A stretch of DNA of 64,000 nucleotides from JAJXWB01 sp964634325. GTDB taxonomy: Bacteria; Pseudomonadota; Alphaproteobacteria; Rhizobiales; Beijerinckiaceae. Below, piece after piece: positions 8,297-16,717 of the stretch (the stretch's first letter is position 1; every line of letters begins with the position of its first letter). The stretch covers positions 9,009-73,008 of the forward strand of contig CAZWJF010000016.1 of NCBI GenBank assembly GCA_964634325.1, read 5' to 3'. Made by a program: the position numbers and the translations under genes. Below the pieces are notes generated by a model. That model saw nothing but the letters and a program-made list of their open reading frames with translations. It did not search any database and had not been told where the DNA came from.

Positions 8297-8734
8297 ATGT
8301 CGCTCCTGTCCCAACCGTGGTTTCTCTGGGCGCTCGCTTCGGCCGGCTTCGCCGCGCTGACCGCCATCTTCGCCAAGATGGGCGTCTCCGGTATCGACTC
8401 CAGCCTTGCGACGCTCCTGCGTACGCTGGTTGTCGTGCCGCTGGCGGCGCTGGTCGCCTGGTTGTCAGGGGCGCTGCAATCGCCGGCGGCCGTGCCGGGC
8501 CGCGCATGGCTGTTCCTGATCCTCTCCGGCCTCGGCACCGGCGCGTCGTGGCTGTGCTACTTCCGCGCCCTGCAACTCGGCGACGCCAGCCGCGTCGCGC
8601 CCGTCGACAAGCTCAGCGTCGTTCTGGTCGCGCTTTTTGGGCTGCTGTTTCTCGGCGAGGCCCTGAACTGGAAGAACTGGCTGGGAATCTGCCTCGTTTT
8701 CGCCGGTGTTCTGCTGCTCGCTATGCGCGACTGA
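8297..8734 (+). CDS. Small EamA-family (drug/metabolite) transporter
   Basis: A 145-residue inner-membrane protein with one EamA domain (about residues 5-142) and roughly five hydrophobic helices, half the length of the ten-helix DMT transporters. Such single-domain members act as dimers. The segment SWLCYFRALQLGDASRVAPV, then DKLSVVLVALFGLLFLGEAL, is the family's diagnostic core. The start ATG at 8297 leads straight into the first helix. The gene stands alone; substrate unknown. Confidence 0.85.
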   Translation: MSLLSQPWFLWALASAGFAALTAIFAKMGVSGIDSSLATLLRTLVVVPLAALVAWLSGALQSPAAVPGRAWLFLILSGLGTGASWLCYFRALQLGDASRVAPVDKLSVVLVALFGLLFLGEALNWKNWLGICLVFAGVLLLAMRD

Positions 8735-8789
8735 GTCGACAAGATCATTTGTTCTTGTTATGTTCTCATTCCGTTGCGGAGTGAGTCGC

Positions 8790-9389
8790 ATGATGAAGCT
8801 GTACTGGGCCCCGAAGACACGCTCCTTGCGGGCGTTGTGGATGCTGGAGGAGGCGGGCGCGCCTTACGAGCGCGTGCTGGTCGACATTCGCAACGGCGGC
8901 CAGAACGATCCGGCCTTCCGCAAGGTCAATCCGATCGGCAAAGTGCCGGCCTTCGAGGACGGCGCGGCGCAACTCGCCGAATCCGCCGCCATCTGCGCCT
9001 ATATCGCCGAGCGCTGCCCGGAGGCTGGGCTCGCGCCGCCGGCGGGCGACCCGTTGCGCGGCCGTTATTTTCACTGGCTGTTTTTCGCGCCCGCCTGCAT
9101 CGAACCGGCGTTCGCCCAGAAATTCGCAAAATTCGACATGCCGACGACCGCGGCCGGCTGGGGCGATTTCGACCGGGTGATCAACACGCTCGAAAGCGTT
9201 CTTTCGCAGGGCCCGTGGATTCTCGGCGAGCGGTTCAGCGCCGCCGACGTGATGATCGGCTCCGACCTGATGTTCGGCGTCGAACGGTTCGGCATCGTCG
9301 AACGCCGCCCTGTCTTCGACGCTTATCTGAAACGCTGCCACGCGCGGCCGGCGCTCCAGCGCGCCATCGCCATCGACGAGGCGGGCTAG
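8790..9389 (+). CDS. Glutathione S-transferase family protein
   Basis: 199 residues. The thioredoxin-fold N-domain (MKLYWAPKTRSLRALWMLEE, then VNPIGKVPAFED with the cis-Pro, and LAESAAICAYIAE binding the gamma-glutamyl group) is followed by an all-helical C-domain with the folding motif LGERFSAADVMIGSDLMFG. Soluble, with a Ser rather than Tyr near the thiolate site (RSLRALW). Two adjacent ATGs (8790, 8793) are possible starts. Substrates are probably electrophiles but cannot be read from the sequence. Stands alone between the EamA gene and recJ. Confidence 0.9.
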   Translation: MMKLYWAPKTRSLRALWMLEEAGAPYERVLVDIRNGGQNDPAFRKVNPIGKVPAFEDGAAQLAESAAICAYIAERCPEAGLAPPAGDPLRGRYFHWLFFAPACIEPAFAQKFAKFDMPTTAAGWGDFDRVINTLESVLSQGPWILGERFSAADVMIGSDLMFGVERFGIVERRPVFDAYLKRCHARPALQRAIAIDEAG

Positions 9390-9474
9390 GTCTCGGCGCG
9401 TTTTGGCTGTGGGTTTCGCCGATGCGGGCGCGCCGCGCGCTGCGCTGCGAGGCGTCGGGCGCTAGGATGGCCGC

Positions 9475-11262
9475 GTGACCTCCGACCGTCTTTTTCTCGA
9501 TGTCGAACGGTCGGCGCTCGGCCGACCCTGGCGGCCGCGCCTGGATCTGGCCGGCGAGCAGCGCGCGCTCGCCATGAGCCAGCGATACGGCCTCAGCGAC
9601 ATCGTCGCGCGCGTGCTGGCGGGCAGGGGCGTCGCCATCGACGCCGCGTCGGCGCACCTCGAGCCGAAATTGCGCGACCTGATGCCCGACCCCTCGGCGA
9701 TGCAGGATCTGGACGCGGCCGTCGACCGGCTCGCAGCCGGGATCGCCAAAGGCGAGACGGTCGCGATTTTCGGCGACTACGACGTGGACGGCGCCTGTTC
9801 GGCCGCGTTGCTGGCGCGTTTTCTCGACGCCTGCGGCGCTCCGCGTCTCGTGCGCATTCCCGACCGGATTTTCGAAGGCTACGGCCCGAACGCAAATGCG
9901 GTCGAGGAGTTGGCCGCCGCCGACGCGACGCTGCTCGTGACCGTCGATTGCGGCACGACCTCGCACGACGTGATCGCCGGCGCGCGCCGGCGCGGTCTCG
10001 ACGTGATCGTCCTCGATCATCATCAGGCGCCTGAAATCCTGCCGGACGCGCTGATCGTGAATCCGAATCGGCAGGACGACCTCTCCGGTCTCGGCGCGCT
10101 GTGCGCAGCCGGCGTCGTCTTTATGCTGCTGGTCGGCCTCAACCGTCGACTGAAACGGGACGGCTTCTGGAACAGCGCGCGCCCCGCGCCCGATCTGCTC
10201 GACGAACTCGATCTCGTCGCGCTCGCGACCGTCGCGGACGTCGCGCCGCTCACCGGCCTCAACCGCGCTTTCGTCACCCAAGGGCTGGCGATCATGCGCG
10301 CGCGGCGGCGTCCCGGCCTTTCGGCGCTGATGGACGTCTCGCGTCTCGTCGGCCCGCCGCAGGCCTGGCATCTCGGATTTCTGCTCGGACCGCGCATCAA
10401 CGCCGGCGGACGCATCGGCGACGCCGCGCTCGGCGCGCGCCTGCTGTTGACGACCGATCCAGCGGAGGCCGGGCGCGTCGCCGCCGAACTCGATCGTCTC
10501 AATTCCGAGCGACGCGCAATCGAACTCGCGACCGTCGAAGCAGCCTTGGCCGAAGCGGACTTGGCGCTCGGGGGCAGGGCGGAGGCCGCCGCCGTCGTCG
10601 TCGCGGGCGAGGACTGGAGCCCGGGAATCGTCGGCCTTGTAGCGGCGCGTCTCAAGGAGCGGTTTCAGCGCCCGGCTTTCGCCATCGCGTTTGCCGGCGC
10701 GACCGGAACGGGGTCAGGCCGGTCGATCGCCGGCGTCGATCTCGGCGCGGCCGTCAGAGCGGCTGTCGACGAGGGGCTCCTGATCAAAGGCGGGGGCCAC
10801 GTCATGGCCGCGGGCGTCACCATCGCCCGCGAACGCCTCGGAGACTTTCGCGCCTTTCTGGAACAGCGCCTCGCCGCGAAGGTCGCCGACGCCCGCGCAG
10901 GCGATGCTCTGCTGATCGATTCGGCGCTCACCGCGTCCGGCGCGACACGCGACCTCGTGGCGAATGTGGCGGCCGCGGGTCCATTCGGCGCGGGCGCGCC
11001 GGAGCCGGTGTTCGTCCTGCCGCGACATCGCATTCAGTCGGCGACTCCGGTCGGCGAGGATCACATGCGGATCGCCGCGCTCGCTTCGGACGGCGCGCGA
11101 ATCGACGCCATGGCCTTTCGCATCGGCGCTTCCGGCCTCGGCGCGGCTCTGCCTGAGCTTGCGGGCGGCCTCGCGCATCTCGCCGTCACGCTGTCGATCG
11201 ACCATTACGGCGGCCGCGAGAAGGTTCAGGCCCGCATCGTCGACGCAGCGGCGGCCGATTGA
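9475..11262 (+). CDS. recJ: Single-stranded-DNA-specific exonuclease RecJ
   Basis: 5'-3' ssDNA exonuclease of RecF-pathway recombination and mismatch repair. 595 residues, a usual length. The DHH phosphoesterase motifs are all visible: FGDYDVDGACSAALL (motif I), TVDCGTTSHD, VLDHHQAPE (DHH) and VNPNRQDD; the DHHA1 domain carries GGGHVMAAG with the conserved HxxAAG, and an OB-like domain follows. Starts with GTG at 9475. In Rhizobiales it is often near glpX/hom, but here it is followed by tRNA-Glu. Confidence 0.96.
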   Translation: MTSDRLFLDVERSALGRPWRPRLDLAGEQRALAMSQRYGLSDIVARVLAGRGVAIDAASAHLEPKLRDLMPDPSAMQDLDAAVDRLAAGIAKGETVAIFGDYDVDGACSAALLARFLDACGAPRLVRIPDRIFEGYGPNANAVEELAAADATLLVTVDCGTTSHDVIAGARRRGLDVIVLDHHQAPEILPDALIVNPNRQDDLSGLGALCAAGVVFMLLVGLNRRLKRDGFWNSARPAPDLLDELDLVALATVADVAPLTGLNRAFVTQGLAIMRARRRPGLSALMDVSRLVGPPQAWHLGFLLGPRINAGGRIGDAALGARLLLTTDPAEAGRVAAELDRLNSERRAIELATVEAALAEADLALGGRAEAAAVVVAGEDWSPGIVGLVAARLKERFQRPAFAIAFAGATGTGSGRSIAGVDLGAAVRAAVDEGLLIKGGGHVMAAGVTIARERLGDFRAFLEQRLAAKVADARAGDALLIDSALTASGATRDLVANVAAAGPFGAGAPEPVFVLPRHRIQSATPVGEDHMRIAALASDGARIDAMAFRIGASGLGAALPELAGGLAHLAVTLSIDHYGGREKVQARIVDAAAAD

Positions 11263-11348
11263 CCGCCGACCGACATTTTTGCCTCCGCCTGCATTGCAAG
11301 GCGGGCGACGGGGCCTTATACGTGCGCCGTTCGCTTGAGCGAGCCCGC

Positions 11349-11424
11349 GCGCCCATCGTCTAGCGGTCTAGGACGTCGCCCTTTCACGGCGAAAACAGGG
11401 GTTCGAGTCCCCTTGGGCGCGCCA
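11349..11424 (+). tRNA. tRNA-Glu (anticodon TTC), CCA encoded
   Basis: Complete cloverleaf: acceptor GCGCCCA pairs with TGGGCGC, the anticodon loop CTTTCAC contains TTC, the T-loop GTTCGAGTC is present, discriminator G at 11421, CCA at 11422-11424. The last eight bases of the gene (GCGCGCCA region) are re-copied in the tandem repeat that follows immediately. Confidence 0.96.
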
Positions 11425-11542
11425 TCAGCGCGCCCAAAACTTTGAAGTGGTTCGAACCGCGTTCGAACTGGCGCGCCATCAGCGCGCCCAAAACTTTGAA
11501 GTGGTTCGAACCGCGTTCGAACTGGCGCGCTGTCAGCGCGCC
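11417..11542. repeat. 54-bp tandem repeat grown from the 3' end of tRNA-Glu
   Basis: Two perfect 54-bp copies (11417-11470 and 11471-11524) are followed by a partial third (11525-11542, GCGCGC then two changed bases and TCAGCGCGCC). The first copy begins inside the tRNA, so each copy reproduces the tRNA end GCGCGCCA. Every unit can form two hairpins: GGCGCGC-CATCA-GCGCGCC and GTTCGAAC-CGC-GTTCGAAC. The region between the tRNA and the convergent outer-membrane gene holds nothing else. The arrangement parallels the repeats behind E. coli tyrT. Confidence 0.95.
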
Positions 11543-11591
11543 GGGACGAAATCCAAGCGCGACGAACTTGCTGAGCGTTCGCGCGCCGCCT

Positions 11592-13010
11592 CTAGTTCAA
11601 CGGAACCTTGAGGGCGAGACGTCCGCCGATCGTGGTCGACGTCGACGCGCGTTGAACGCGGATGCTCGAAGTAAGCGTAAGGCCGCTGAAGCCCCGAATA
11701 TCCAGCCCGCCTTCGACCAGCGCCCGCACGCGATCGAAAGCGTACAGGCTGGGCGGCTGCACGGCGCCGCCGATCGAATAGCTCGGACCATCAGACCACA
11801 TCTTCGGATCGATCGAGAGATCGAATCCGGTTTTCGCGAAGGGGATGAACAGCAGCCTGCCCGACTTGAACAGCGCCGAGAGACGCGCGCTCGCGCCGAC
11901 TTGCCGCGTATCCGCGCCGGCCTGCGGGTTGAACCCACCGAGCGCGTCCATGAAGCTGTTCGCCCGCGACGAAGCGATTCCGAAATGGCCCGCCAGATCG
12001 AGACTGACGGTCTTCCAGCCGTCGGCGATCGCCCGAACGCCTTCGGCCTTCGCGTTCCAGATATTGAACGTGCGCCCGACCTCGACATCGGCGGTCGCGC
12101 TCCGCGCGCCGTAGCTGCCGATATGTCCAATGCCGCCGATGCTGAGTGAATCCGCGCCCAAACCGTAAAGCACTGTTGCGAGGACATAGTTCGAGGCGAA
12201 GGAATAGCCGGCAGCGAACCCGAAAGTCGCGCCGTTCGAGGCGCCGCCGGACGACAGGCCTCCAGTCAACACGGATGCGCGGCCTTGCTGCGAAGAGGCG
12301 TTCGCCCACGCGCCGACGACGATTCCGAAACGCTGATCCGGCGGCAGACCAAGCTTCCGCGACAGATCGAAAGCGGCGGTCCCGCCGCTTGCGGTCGAGA
12401 CAGACGAAGATCCGCCGAGATAGCTGGGCAGGCCGCCAAAGGCTGAGCCGGCGATTTCGGATGACGTGGTGCGCGACACCGACGAGCCTGCGGACAGCGT
12501 CACGCCCGATGCGCTCGCCGCCGGAGAACCGGGAACCGCGGGCAGCTTCAAGGCGGCCGCGATCGGATCGCGACTCTCGAGCTGCGGCGCATATCGCAAG
12601 GCGCCGAGGGATTGGCCGATGCGGCTTTGCTCGGCCTCGAGCGCGTCTTGCTCGTTTGAAAGCCCAATGTATTCGGTCGTCAACGACCAGGGGTCTTGCG
12701 GGCTCCAGAGTATGAATCTGGCGTCGCTGCGCAGATCGCCCCTTCGATTGATGATGTCATTGATCCGGCTGTGGATCGACGCGAGCCTGCCCTCGGCCCA
12801 ACGCGCATAGGCCGCGCTCCCTCCCGCGAGCTGCGTTGAACAGATGAGCGTCGGCGGCGGGCTGGGGTTTGCGACCACATGGCCCATGTGCCCCGGGTAA
12901 CCGCAGGGATCGCCAATCGAAACGGCCAGCGCTCGGTCCGTTGCGAACAACGGCGCGGCGGCCGCGACTACGACAGGCAACACGCGCCTCGTGAACTTGC
13001 CGCCGATCAC
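11592..13010 (-). CDS. Putative outer-membrane beta-barrel protein of unknown family
   Basis: 472 residues with a signal peptide (RRVLPVVVAAAAPLFATDRALA, cleavage near residue 29). The N-terminal region has Cys residues at DPCGYPGHMGH and LICSTQL and a predicted helical/coiled segment (about 70-140, RINDIINRRGDLRSDARF ... EAEQSRIGQSLG). Residues about 150-210 are Ser/Gly/Ala-rich linker. From about 215 on, alternating patterns typical of an autotransporter-like barrel continue to the end (GRLALKVPLN). I do not recognise a named family. It stands alone, ending just after the tRNA-Glu repeats. The C-terminus ends in Asn rather than the usual Phe. Confidence 0.65.
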   Translation of the reverse strand: MIGGKFTRRVLPVVVAAAAPLFATDRALAVSIGDPCGYPGHMGHVVANPSPPPTLICSTQLAGGSAAYARWAEGRLASIHSRINDIINRRGDLRSDARFILWSPQDPWSLTTEYIGLSNEQDALEAEQSRIGQSLGALRYAPQLESRDPIAAALKLPAVPGSPAASASGVTLSAGSSVSRTTSSEIAGSAFGGLPSYLGGSSSVSTASGGTAAFDLSRKLGLPPDQRFGIVVGAWANASSQQGRASVLTGGLSSGGASNGATFGFAAGYSFASNYVLATVLYGLGADSLSIGGIGHIGSYGARSATADVEVGRTFNIWNAKAEGVRAIADGWKTVSLDLAGHFGIASSRANSFMDALGGFNPQAGADTRQVGASARLSALFKSGRLLFIPFAKTGFDLSIDPKMWSDGPSYSIGGAVQPPSLYAFDRVRALVEGGLDIRGFSGLTLTSSIRVQRASTSTTIGGRLALKVPLN

Positions 13011-13224
13011 TTTCGCCCCCCAAGAATCGCAAACCTACCAAATGGTTAAGACTAAACAACAGTTCAGCCTGTCAACCGGCTCCACGCAAGTTTGGCTGTG
13101 CGCCCGCAGTTTTTTTGCCTCGCGCGCTGCGAAACGGACATTGGTCCTACGAAAGCTGGCTGCGCCCACCTCCAGCCGCGTTAATGCGCCCAAATGTCTT
13201 CGCGGTCGGGCGAAGACTTTCTAT

Positions 13225-13242
13225 GTTCGAACACGTTCGAAT
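13225..13242. promoter_or_regulatory. TTCGAAC palindrome upstream of nhaA
   Basis: TTCGAAC-AC-GTTCGAA forms a perfect inverted repeat about 45 bases ahead of nhaA. It resembles an operator. Its half-sites equal the GTTCGAAC element of the tRNA-Glu repeats. No regulator is known, so the role is a guess. Confidence 0.35.
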
Positions 13243-13287
13243 CCCTGAGGGCCCCCTGACGATGACCGAAACGACGGAACGCGCCGC

Positions 13288-14496
13288 ATGATCGCCCGTC
13301 TTCCGCGACGCGCGGGGTCCGCGTTGCGCCGCCTGCTGATCAGCGAGGCCGGCGGCGGCCTCGTCCTCATGGCGAGCGCGCTCGCCGCTCTGGCGGTCGC
13401 CAATTCCTCGTTCGCCGACGCCTATTTCCATGCGCTGGAGATACATCTCGGTCCCCTCAGCCTGCTGCACTGGATCAACGACGGGCTGATGGCGTTGTTT
13501 TTTCTGCTCGTCGGGCTGGAGATCAAACGCGAGATGGTCGACGGCGAATTGTCGTCCTGGGGCAGGCGGGCGCTGCCAGGTCTGGCCGCGCTGGGCGGCA
13601 TGGCGGCGCCGGCGGCCTTCTACATCTTCTTTGCGGGCCGCGATCCGGTGTTCGCGCGCGGCTGGGCGATCCCTGCGGCCACCGACATCGCTTTCGCGCT
13701 CGGCGTTCTGGCGCTGCTCGGCAATCGCGTTCCGGCTTCGCTCAAGGTCTTTCTGGCGGCGCTCGCGATCATGGACGACCTCGGCGCCGTCGTGATCATC
13801 GCTTTGTTCTATTCCTCCGGCCTGTCGATGCCGATGCTCGGCGCGGCGGCGGGCTGCCTGGTCCTGTTGTTCGCGCTCAACCGCTTCAAGGCGCAGGCGC
13901 TGTGGCTCTATCTGGCTGTCGGCGCGCCGCTCTGGTTCTTCGTCCACGCAAGCGGCGTGCACGCGACGATCGCGGGCGTGCTGCTGGCGGCCTTCGTGCC
14001 GCTGAAGCGCGAAACGCCGGGCGACGACACCGAGGAAACGCCGCTGCATCGGCTCGAGCACGCGCTCGCGCCATGGGTCGGCTACGCCATCGTGCCGATT
14101 TTCGGCTTCGCCAACGCCGGCGTTTCGTTCGCCGGGGCGTCGCTCGCCACGCTCGCCCATCCCGTGACGCTGGGCATCGGCGCGGGCCTGTTTCTCGGCA
14201 AGCAGCTCGGCGTGTTCCTCGCCTCGCGCGCGGCGGTCGCGGCCGGCCTCGCCGGCAAGCCGGTCGGCGCCAATTGGCTCCAGCTCTATGGCGTCGCGCT
14301 GATTTGCGGCGTCGGTTTCACGATGAGCCTGTTCATCGGCATGCTGGCCTTTCCGCCGCAGGCCGAACTGATGGACGAAACCAAGATCGGCGTGCTGGCG
14401 GGTTCGCTCGCGTCCGCCGTCATGGGCGCGATCGTTCTGTCTCTCGCGTCGCGCAGGAGCGACGCAGCGCGGGAGACTACGACGCCCGCCCTCTGA
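13288..14496 (+). CDS. nhaA: Na+/H+ antiporter NhaA
   Basis: 402-residue inner-membrane electrogenic antiporter exchanging internal Na+ for external H+. The hallmark Asp pair is in AIMDDLGAVVIIALFY, and the other ion-path Asp in WAIPAATDIAFALGVL. About 11-12 hydrophobic helices are seen. The start ATG at 13288 overlaps the stop of a possible 9-codon leader ORF (ATG 13262, MTETTERAA) in an ATGA arrangement, which could couple translation. Its 3' end overlaps that of rimO by 20 bases (convergent). Confidence 0.96.
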   Translation: MIARLPRRAGSALRRLLISEAGGGLVLMASALAALAVANSSFADAYFHALEIHLGPLSLLHWINDGLMALFFLLVGLEIKREMVDGELSSWGRRALPGLAALGGMAAPAAFYIFFAGRDPVFARGWAIPAATDIAFALGVLALLGNRVPASLKVFLAALAIMDDLGAVVIIALFYSSGLSMPMLGAAAGCLVLLFALNRFKAQALWLYLAVGAPLWFFVHASGVHATIAGVLLAAFVPLKRETPGDDTEETPLHRLEHALAPWVGYAIVPIFGFANAGVSFAGASLATLAHPVTLGIGAGLFLGKQLGVFLASRAAVAAGLAGKPVGANWLQLYGVALICGVGFTMSLFIGMLAFPPQAELMDETKIGVLAGSLASAVMGAIVLSLASRRSDAARETTTPAL

Positions 14497-15799
14497 GGTC
14501 GTAGGCGTCCGCGGCCTCGACGCGCACGTCGACGATGTCGCCGGCCCGCAGGCGCCGCGACGAGGCGATGTGGATCGTTCCGTCGATCTGCGGCGCGTCC
14601 GCCATCGTGCGCCCTTTGGCCACGCTCGGCCCGACCTCGTCGACGATCGCCTTGACGCGCTTGCCGACCTTGGCGCGGGAAATCTGCGCCGACACCTTCT
14701 GCTGCGCCTCCATCAGGCGCTTCCAGCGCGCTTTCTTCACGTCCGGCTCGACCATGGGCAGGCCGAGGTCGTTGGCCGGAGCGCCCGCGACGGCCTCGTA
14801 TTCGAAGGCGCCGGCGCGGTCGATTTTCGCTTCGGCGAGGAAATCGAGAAGCTGGCGAAAATCCTCTTCCGTCTCGCCGGGAAAGCCGACGATGAAGGTC
14901 GAGCGGATCGCCAGATCCGGCACGGCGCGTCGCCAGGCGCGGATGCGCTCCAGCAAAGTCTCGTGGTCGCCCGGCCGCTTCATCGCGCGCAACACGTTCG
15001 GCGCGGAATGCTGGAACGGAATGTCCAGATAGGGAAGGATCCTGCCTTCCGCCATCAGCTCCAGCACCTCGTCGACATGCGGATAGGGATAGACGTAGTG
15101 CAGGCGCACCCATACGCCGAGCGAACCCAGTTCGCGCGCGAGATCGATGAACTTCGTGCGCACCTCGCGATCGGCGAAAGCTGACGGCGCATAGCGCACG
15201 TCCACCCCATAGGCGCCGGTGTCCTGCGAAATCACCAGCAATTCCTTCACACCCGCGCGCACGAGCTTTTCCGCCTCGCGCAGCACCTCGCCGGCCGGCC
15301 GTGAAACCAGCTTTCCGCGCAGTTTCGGAATGATGCAGAAGCTGCACGAATTGTTGCAGCCCTCCGAAATCTTCAAATAGGCGTAATGGCGCGGCGTCAG
15401 TTTCACGCCCTGTTCGGGCACGAGATCGAGGAAGGGATCGTGCGGCGCGGGGATCGCGCGATGCACGGCCTCCATCACGCTCTCGAGACCTTGCGGGCCG
15501 GACACGGCCAAAACGCCTGGATGTTCTCGCGTGATCTGCTCGGGCTCGGCGCCCATGCAGCCCGTGACGATCACCTTGCCGTTCTCTTCGAGACCCGCCC
15601 GGATGGCGGCCAGCGATTCCGCCTTGGCGCTGTCGAGAAAGCCGCAGGTGTTGACGATCACCGCATCAGCGCCCGCGTGGGTCTTGGACAGTTCGTAACC
15701 CTCGGCGCGCAATCGCGTGACGATGCGTTCGGAATCGACCAGCGCCTTGGGGCAGCCGAGCGAAACGAAGGAAATCCGAGGGGCGGGGCGTTCGTTCAT
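14477..15799 (-). CDS. rimO: Ribosomal protein S12 methylthiotransferase RimO
   Basis: Radical-SAM enzyme that puts a methylthio group on the conserved Asp of ribosomal protein S12. 440 residues from the ATG at 15799 (MNERPAPRISFVSLGCPKAL). The UPF0004 domain is at about 8-125 with its three cluster cysteines (SLGCPKALVD, VNTCGFLDSAK, VTGCMGAEP), the radical-SAM domain has CNNSCSFC, and a C-terminal TRAM domain ends DVRVEAADAYDLRG. A longer in-frame start at 15859 is unlikely because it would include the terminator of the upstream porin gene. Confidence 0.96.
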   Translation of the reverse strand: MNERPAPRISFVSLGCPKALVDSERIVTRLRAEGYELSKTHAGADAVIVNTCGFLDSAKAESLAAIRAGLEENGKVIVTGCMGAEPEQITREHPGVLAVSGPQGLESVMEAVHRAIPAPHDPFLDLVPEQGVKLTPRHYAYLKISEGCNNSCSFCIIPKLRGKLVSRPAGEVLREAEKLVRAGVKELLVISQDTGAYGVDVRYAPSAFADREVRTKFIDLARELGSLGVWVRLHYVYPYPHVDEVLELMAEGRILPYLDIPFQHSAPNVLRAMKRPGDHETLLERIRAWRRAVPDLAIRSTFIVGFPGETEEDFRQLLDFLAEAKIDRAGAFEYEAVAGAPANDLGLPMVEPDVKKARWKRLMEAQQKVSAQISRAKVGKRVKAIVDEVGPSVAKGRTMADAPQIDGTIHIASSRRLRAGDIVDVRVEAADAYDLRGRAS

Positions 15800-15842
15800 C
15801 CGCGCGAGATAGAGAACGGCGGGCGCAAGGGCAAGAGAAACG

Positions 15843-15870
15843 AAAAAGCCCGGCCGCAAGGGCCGGGCTT
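15843..15870 (-). terminator. Terminator of the first Omp25/31 gene
   Basis: Reading on the minus strand, a 10-bp stem AAGCCCGGCC/GGCCGGGCTT with a 5-base loop is followed by a run of T. It lies directly after the porin stop (15893) and ahead of rimO. Confidence 0.85.
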
Positions 15871-15892
15871 CGGTCCGCCGAAACGGAAGGGA

Positions 15893-16717
15893 TCAGTACT
15901 TGGCGACGACCGGCGCGCCGCCCCAGCCGAACTTGTAGTTCACGCCGAGACGAACGAGGTCCGAACGATGGCGGGCGCTCGTCGAGACAACGTTCACGCC
16001 GCCGGTGGTGCTGACGACGATGCCGGTCGTGTCGACCGTTCCGAAGTCCGAATGCAGATATTCGGCCTTGACGGTCCAGTTCGGAGCGAAGGCGTATTCG
16101 ACGCCGCCGCCGATCGTCCAGCCGAGCTTCAGGCCGGCCGACGCGCCGCCGGTCGCGGCGAACAGCGTGTCGAAATAGTTCCAGCTGTAGTTGCCGGTGC
16201 GATAGGCGAGACCGCCGGTCGCGTAGATCAGCGCGCGGTCGAACGCGACGCCCAGACGGCCACGGACCGTGCCGAACACGCCGCTGTTGATCGAGTGGTT
16301 GATCAGGTACGGGTTGCCGGTCGTCAGGATTCCCGAACCGTTGAGGCTGAAGGCTTTCGGAACGAACGCGATGTCCGTCTCAACGCCGGCCACGAACATG
16401 CCCATCTGGTAATTGAAGCCGGCCTGCGCGCCGCCGGTGAAGCCGCCGCGCGAGCCAGCGCCCGTGCCGGACGCGCTTACGCTGAGGACGTTCGCGAGGG
16501 CGCCCAAATGCGATCCCGGCAGCATGCTGGTGGCGTAAGCCGTCGAATCCCACGCGTAGCCCGCGTTCAGACCCAGATAGAAGCCCGTCCAGGTGAAGAC
16601 GGGAGCAGGAGCGATATAGGCCGGAGCCACCTTGCGCGAGGGCAGGTCGGCCGCGAAAGCCGAACCGGCGATGGTCGAAGCGGCGAGCGCCGCCGCCATG
16701 GTCTTGAGAAGCTTCAT
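15893..16717 (-). CDS. Outer-membrane beta-barrel protein, Omp25/Omp31 family (first copy)
   Basis: 274 residues from the ATG at 16717, preceded by a GGGGG ribosome-binding site. Signal peptide about 1-22 (LAASTIAGSAFAADLPSR, cut after AFA). The mature protein opens with the family's ADLPSRK... PVFTWTGFYLGLNAGYAW, has the GTVRGRLGVAFDRALIYATG strand pair and the NWTVKAEYLHSDFG signature. These small porin-like proteins are abundant outer-membrane proteins of Rhizobiales/Brucella. A paralogue lies upstream on the same strand, each with its own terminator, so they are separate transcripts. The last strand ends VNYKFGWGGAPVVAKY. Confidence 0.92.
   Translation of the reverse strand: MKLLKTMAAALAASTIAGSAFAADLPSRKVAPAYIAPAPVFTWTGFYLGLNAGYAWDSTAYATSMLPGSHLGALANVLSVSASGTGAGSRGGFTGGAQAGFNYQMGMFVAGVETDIAFVPKAFSLNGSGILTTGNPYLINHSINSGVFGTVRGRLGVAFDRALIYATGGLAYRTGNYSWNYFDTLFAATGGASAGLKLGWTIGGGVEYAFAPNWTVKAEYLHSDFGTVDTTGIVVSTTGGVNVVSTSARHRSDLVRLGVNYKFGWGGAPVVAKY

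Noticed and set aside
11417..11542. tRNA-Glu repeats as an integrase attachment site
   Set aside because: No integrase, no flanking island and only an 8-base tRNA identity; a tail repeat is the simpler reading.
11417..11542. CRISPR-like array
   Set aside because: The units are contiguous with no spacers and no cas genes are present.
15800..15859. A 20-residue longer start for RimO
   Set aside because: It would include the porin terminator and adds a sequence absent from the family.
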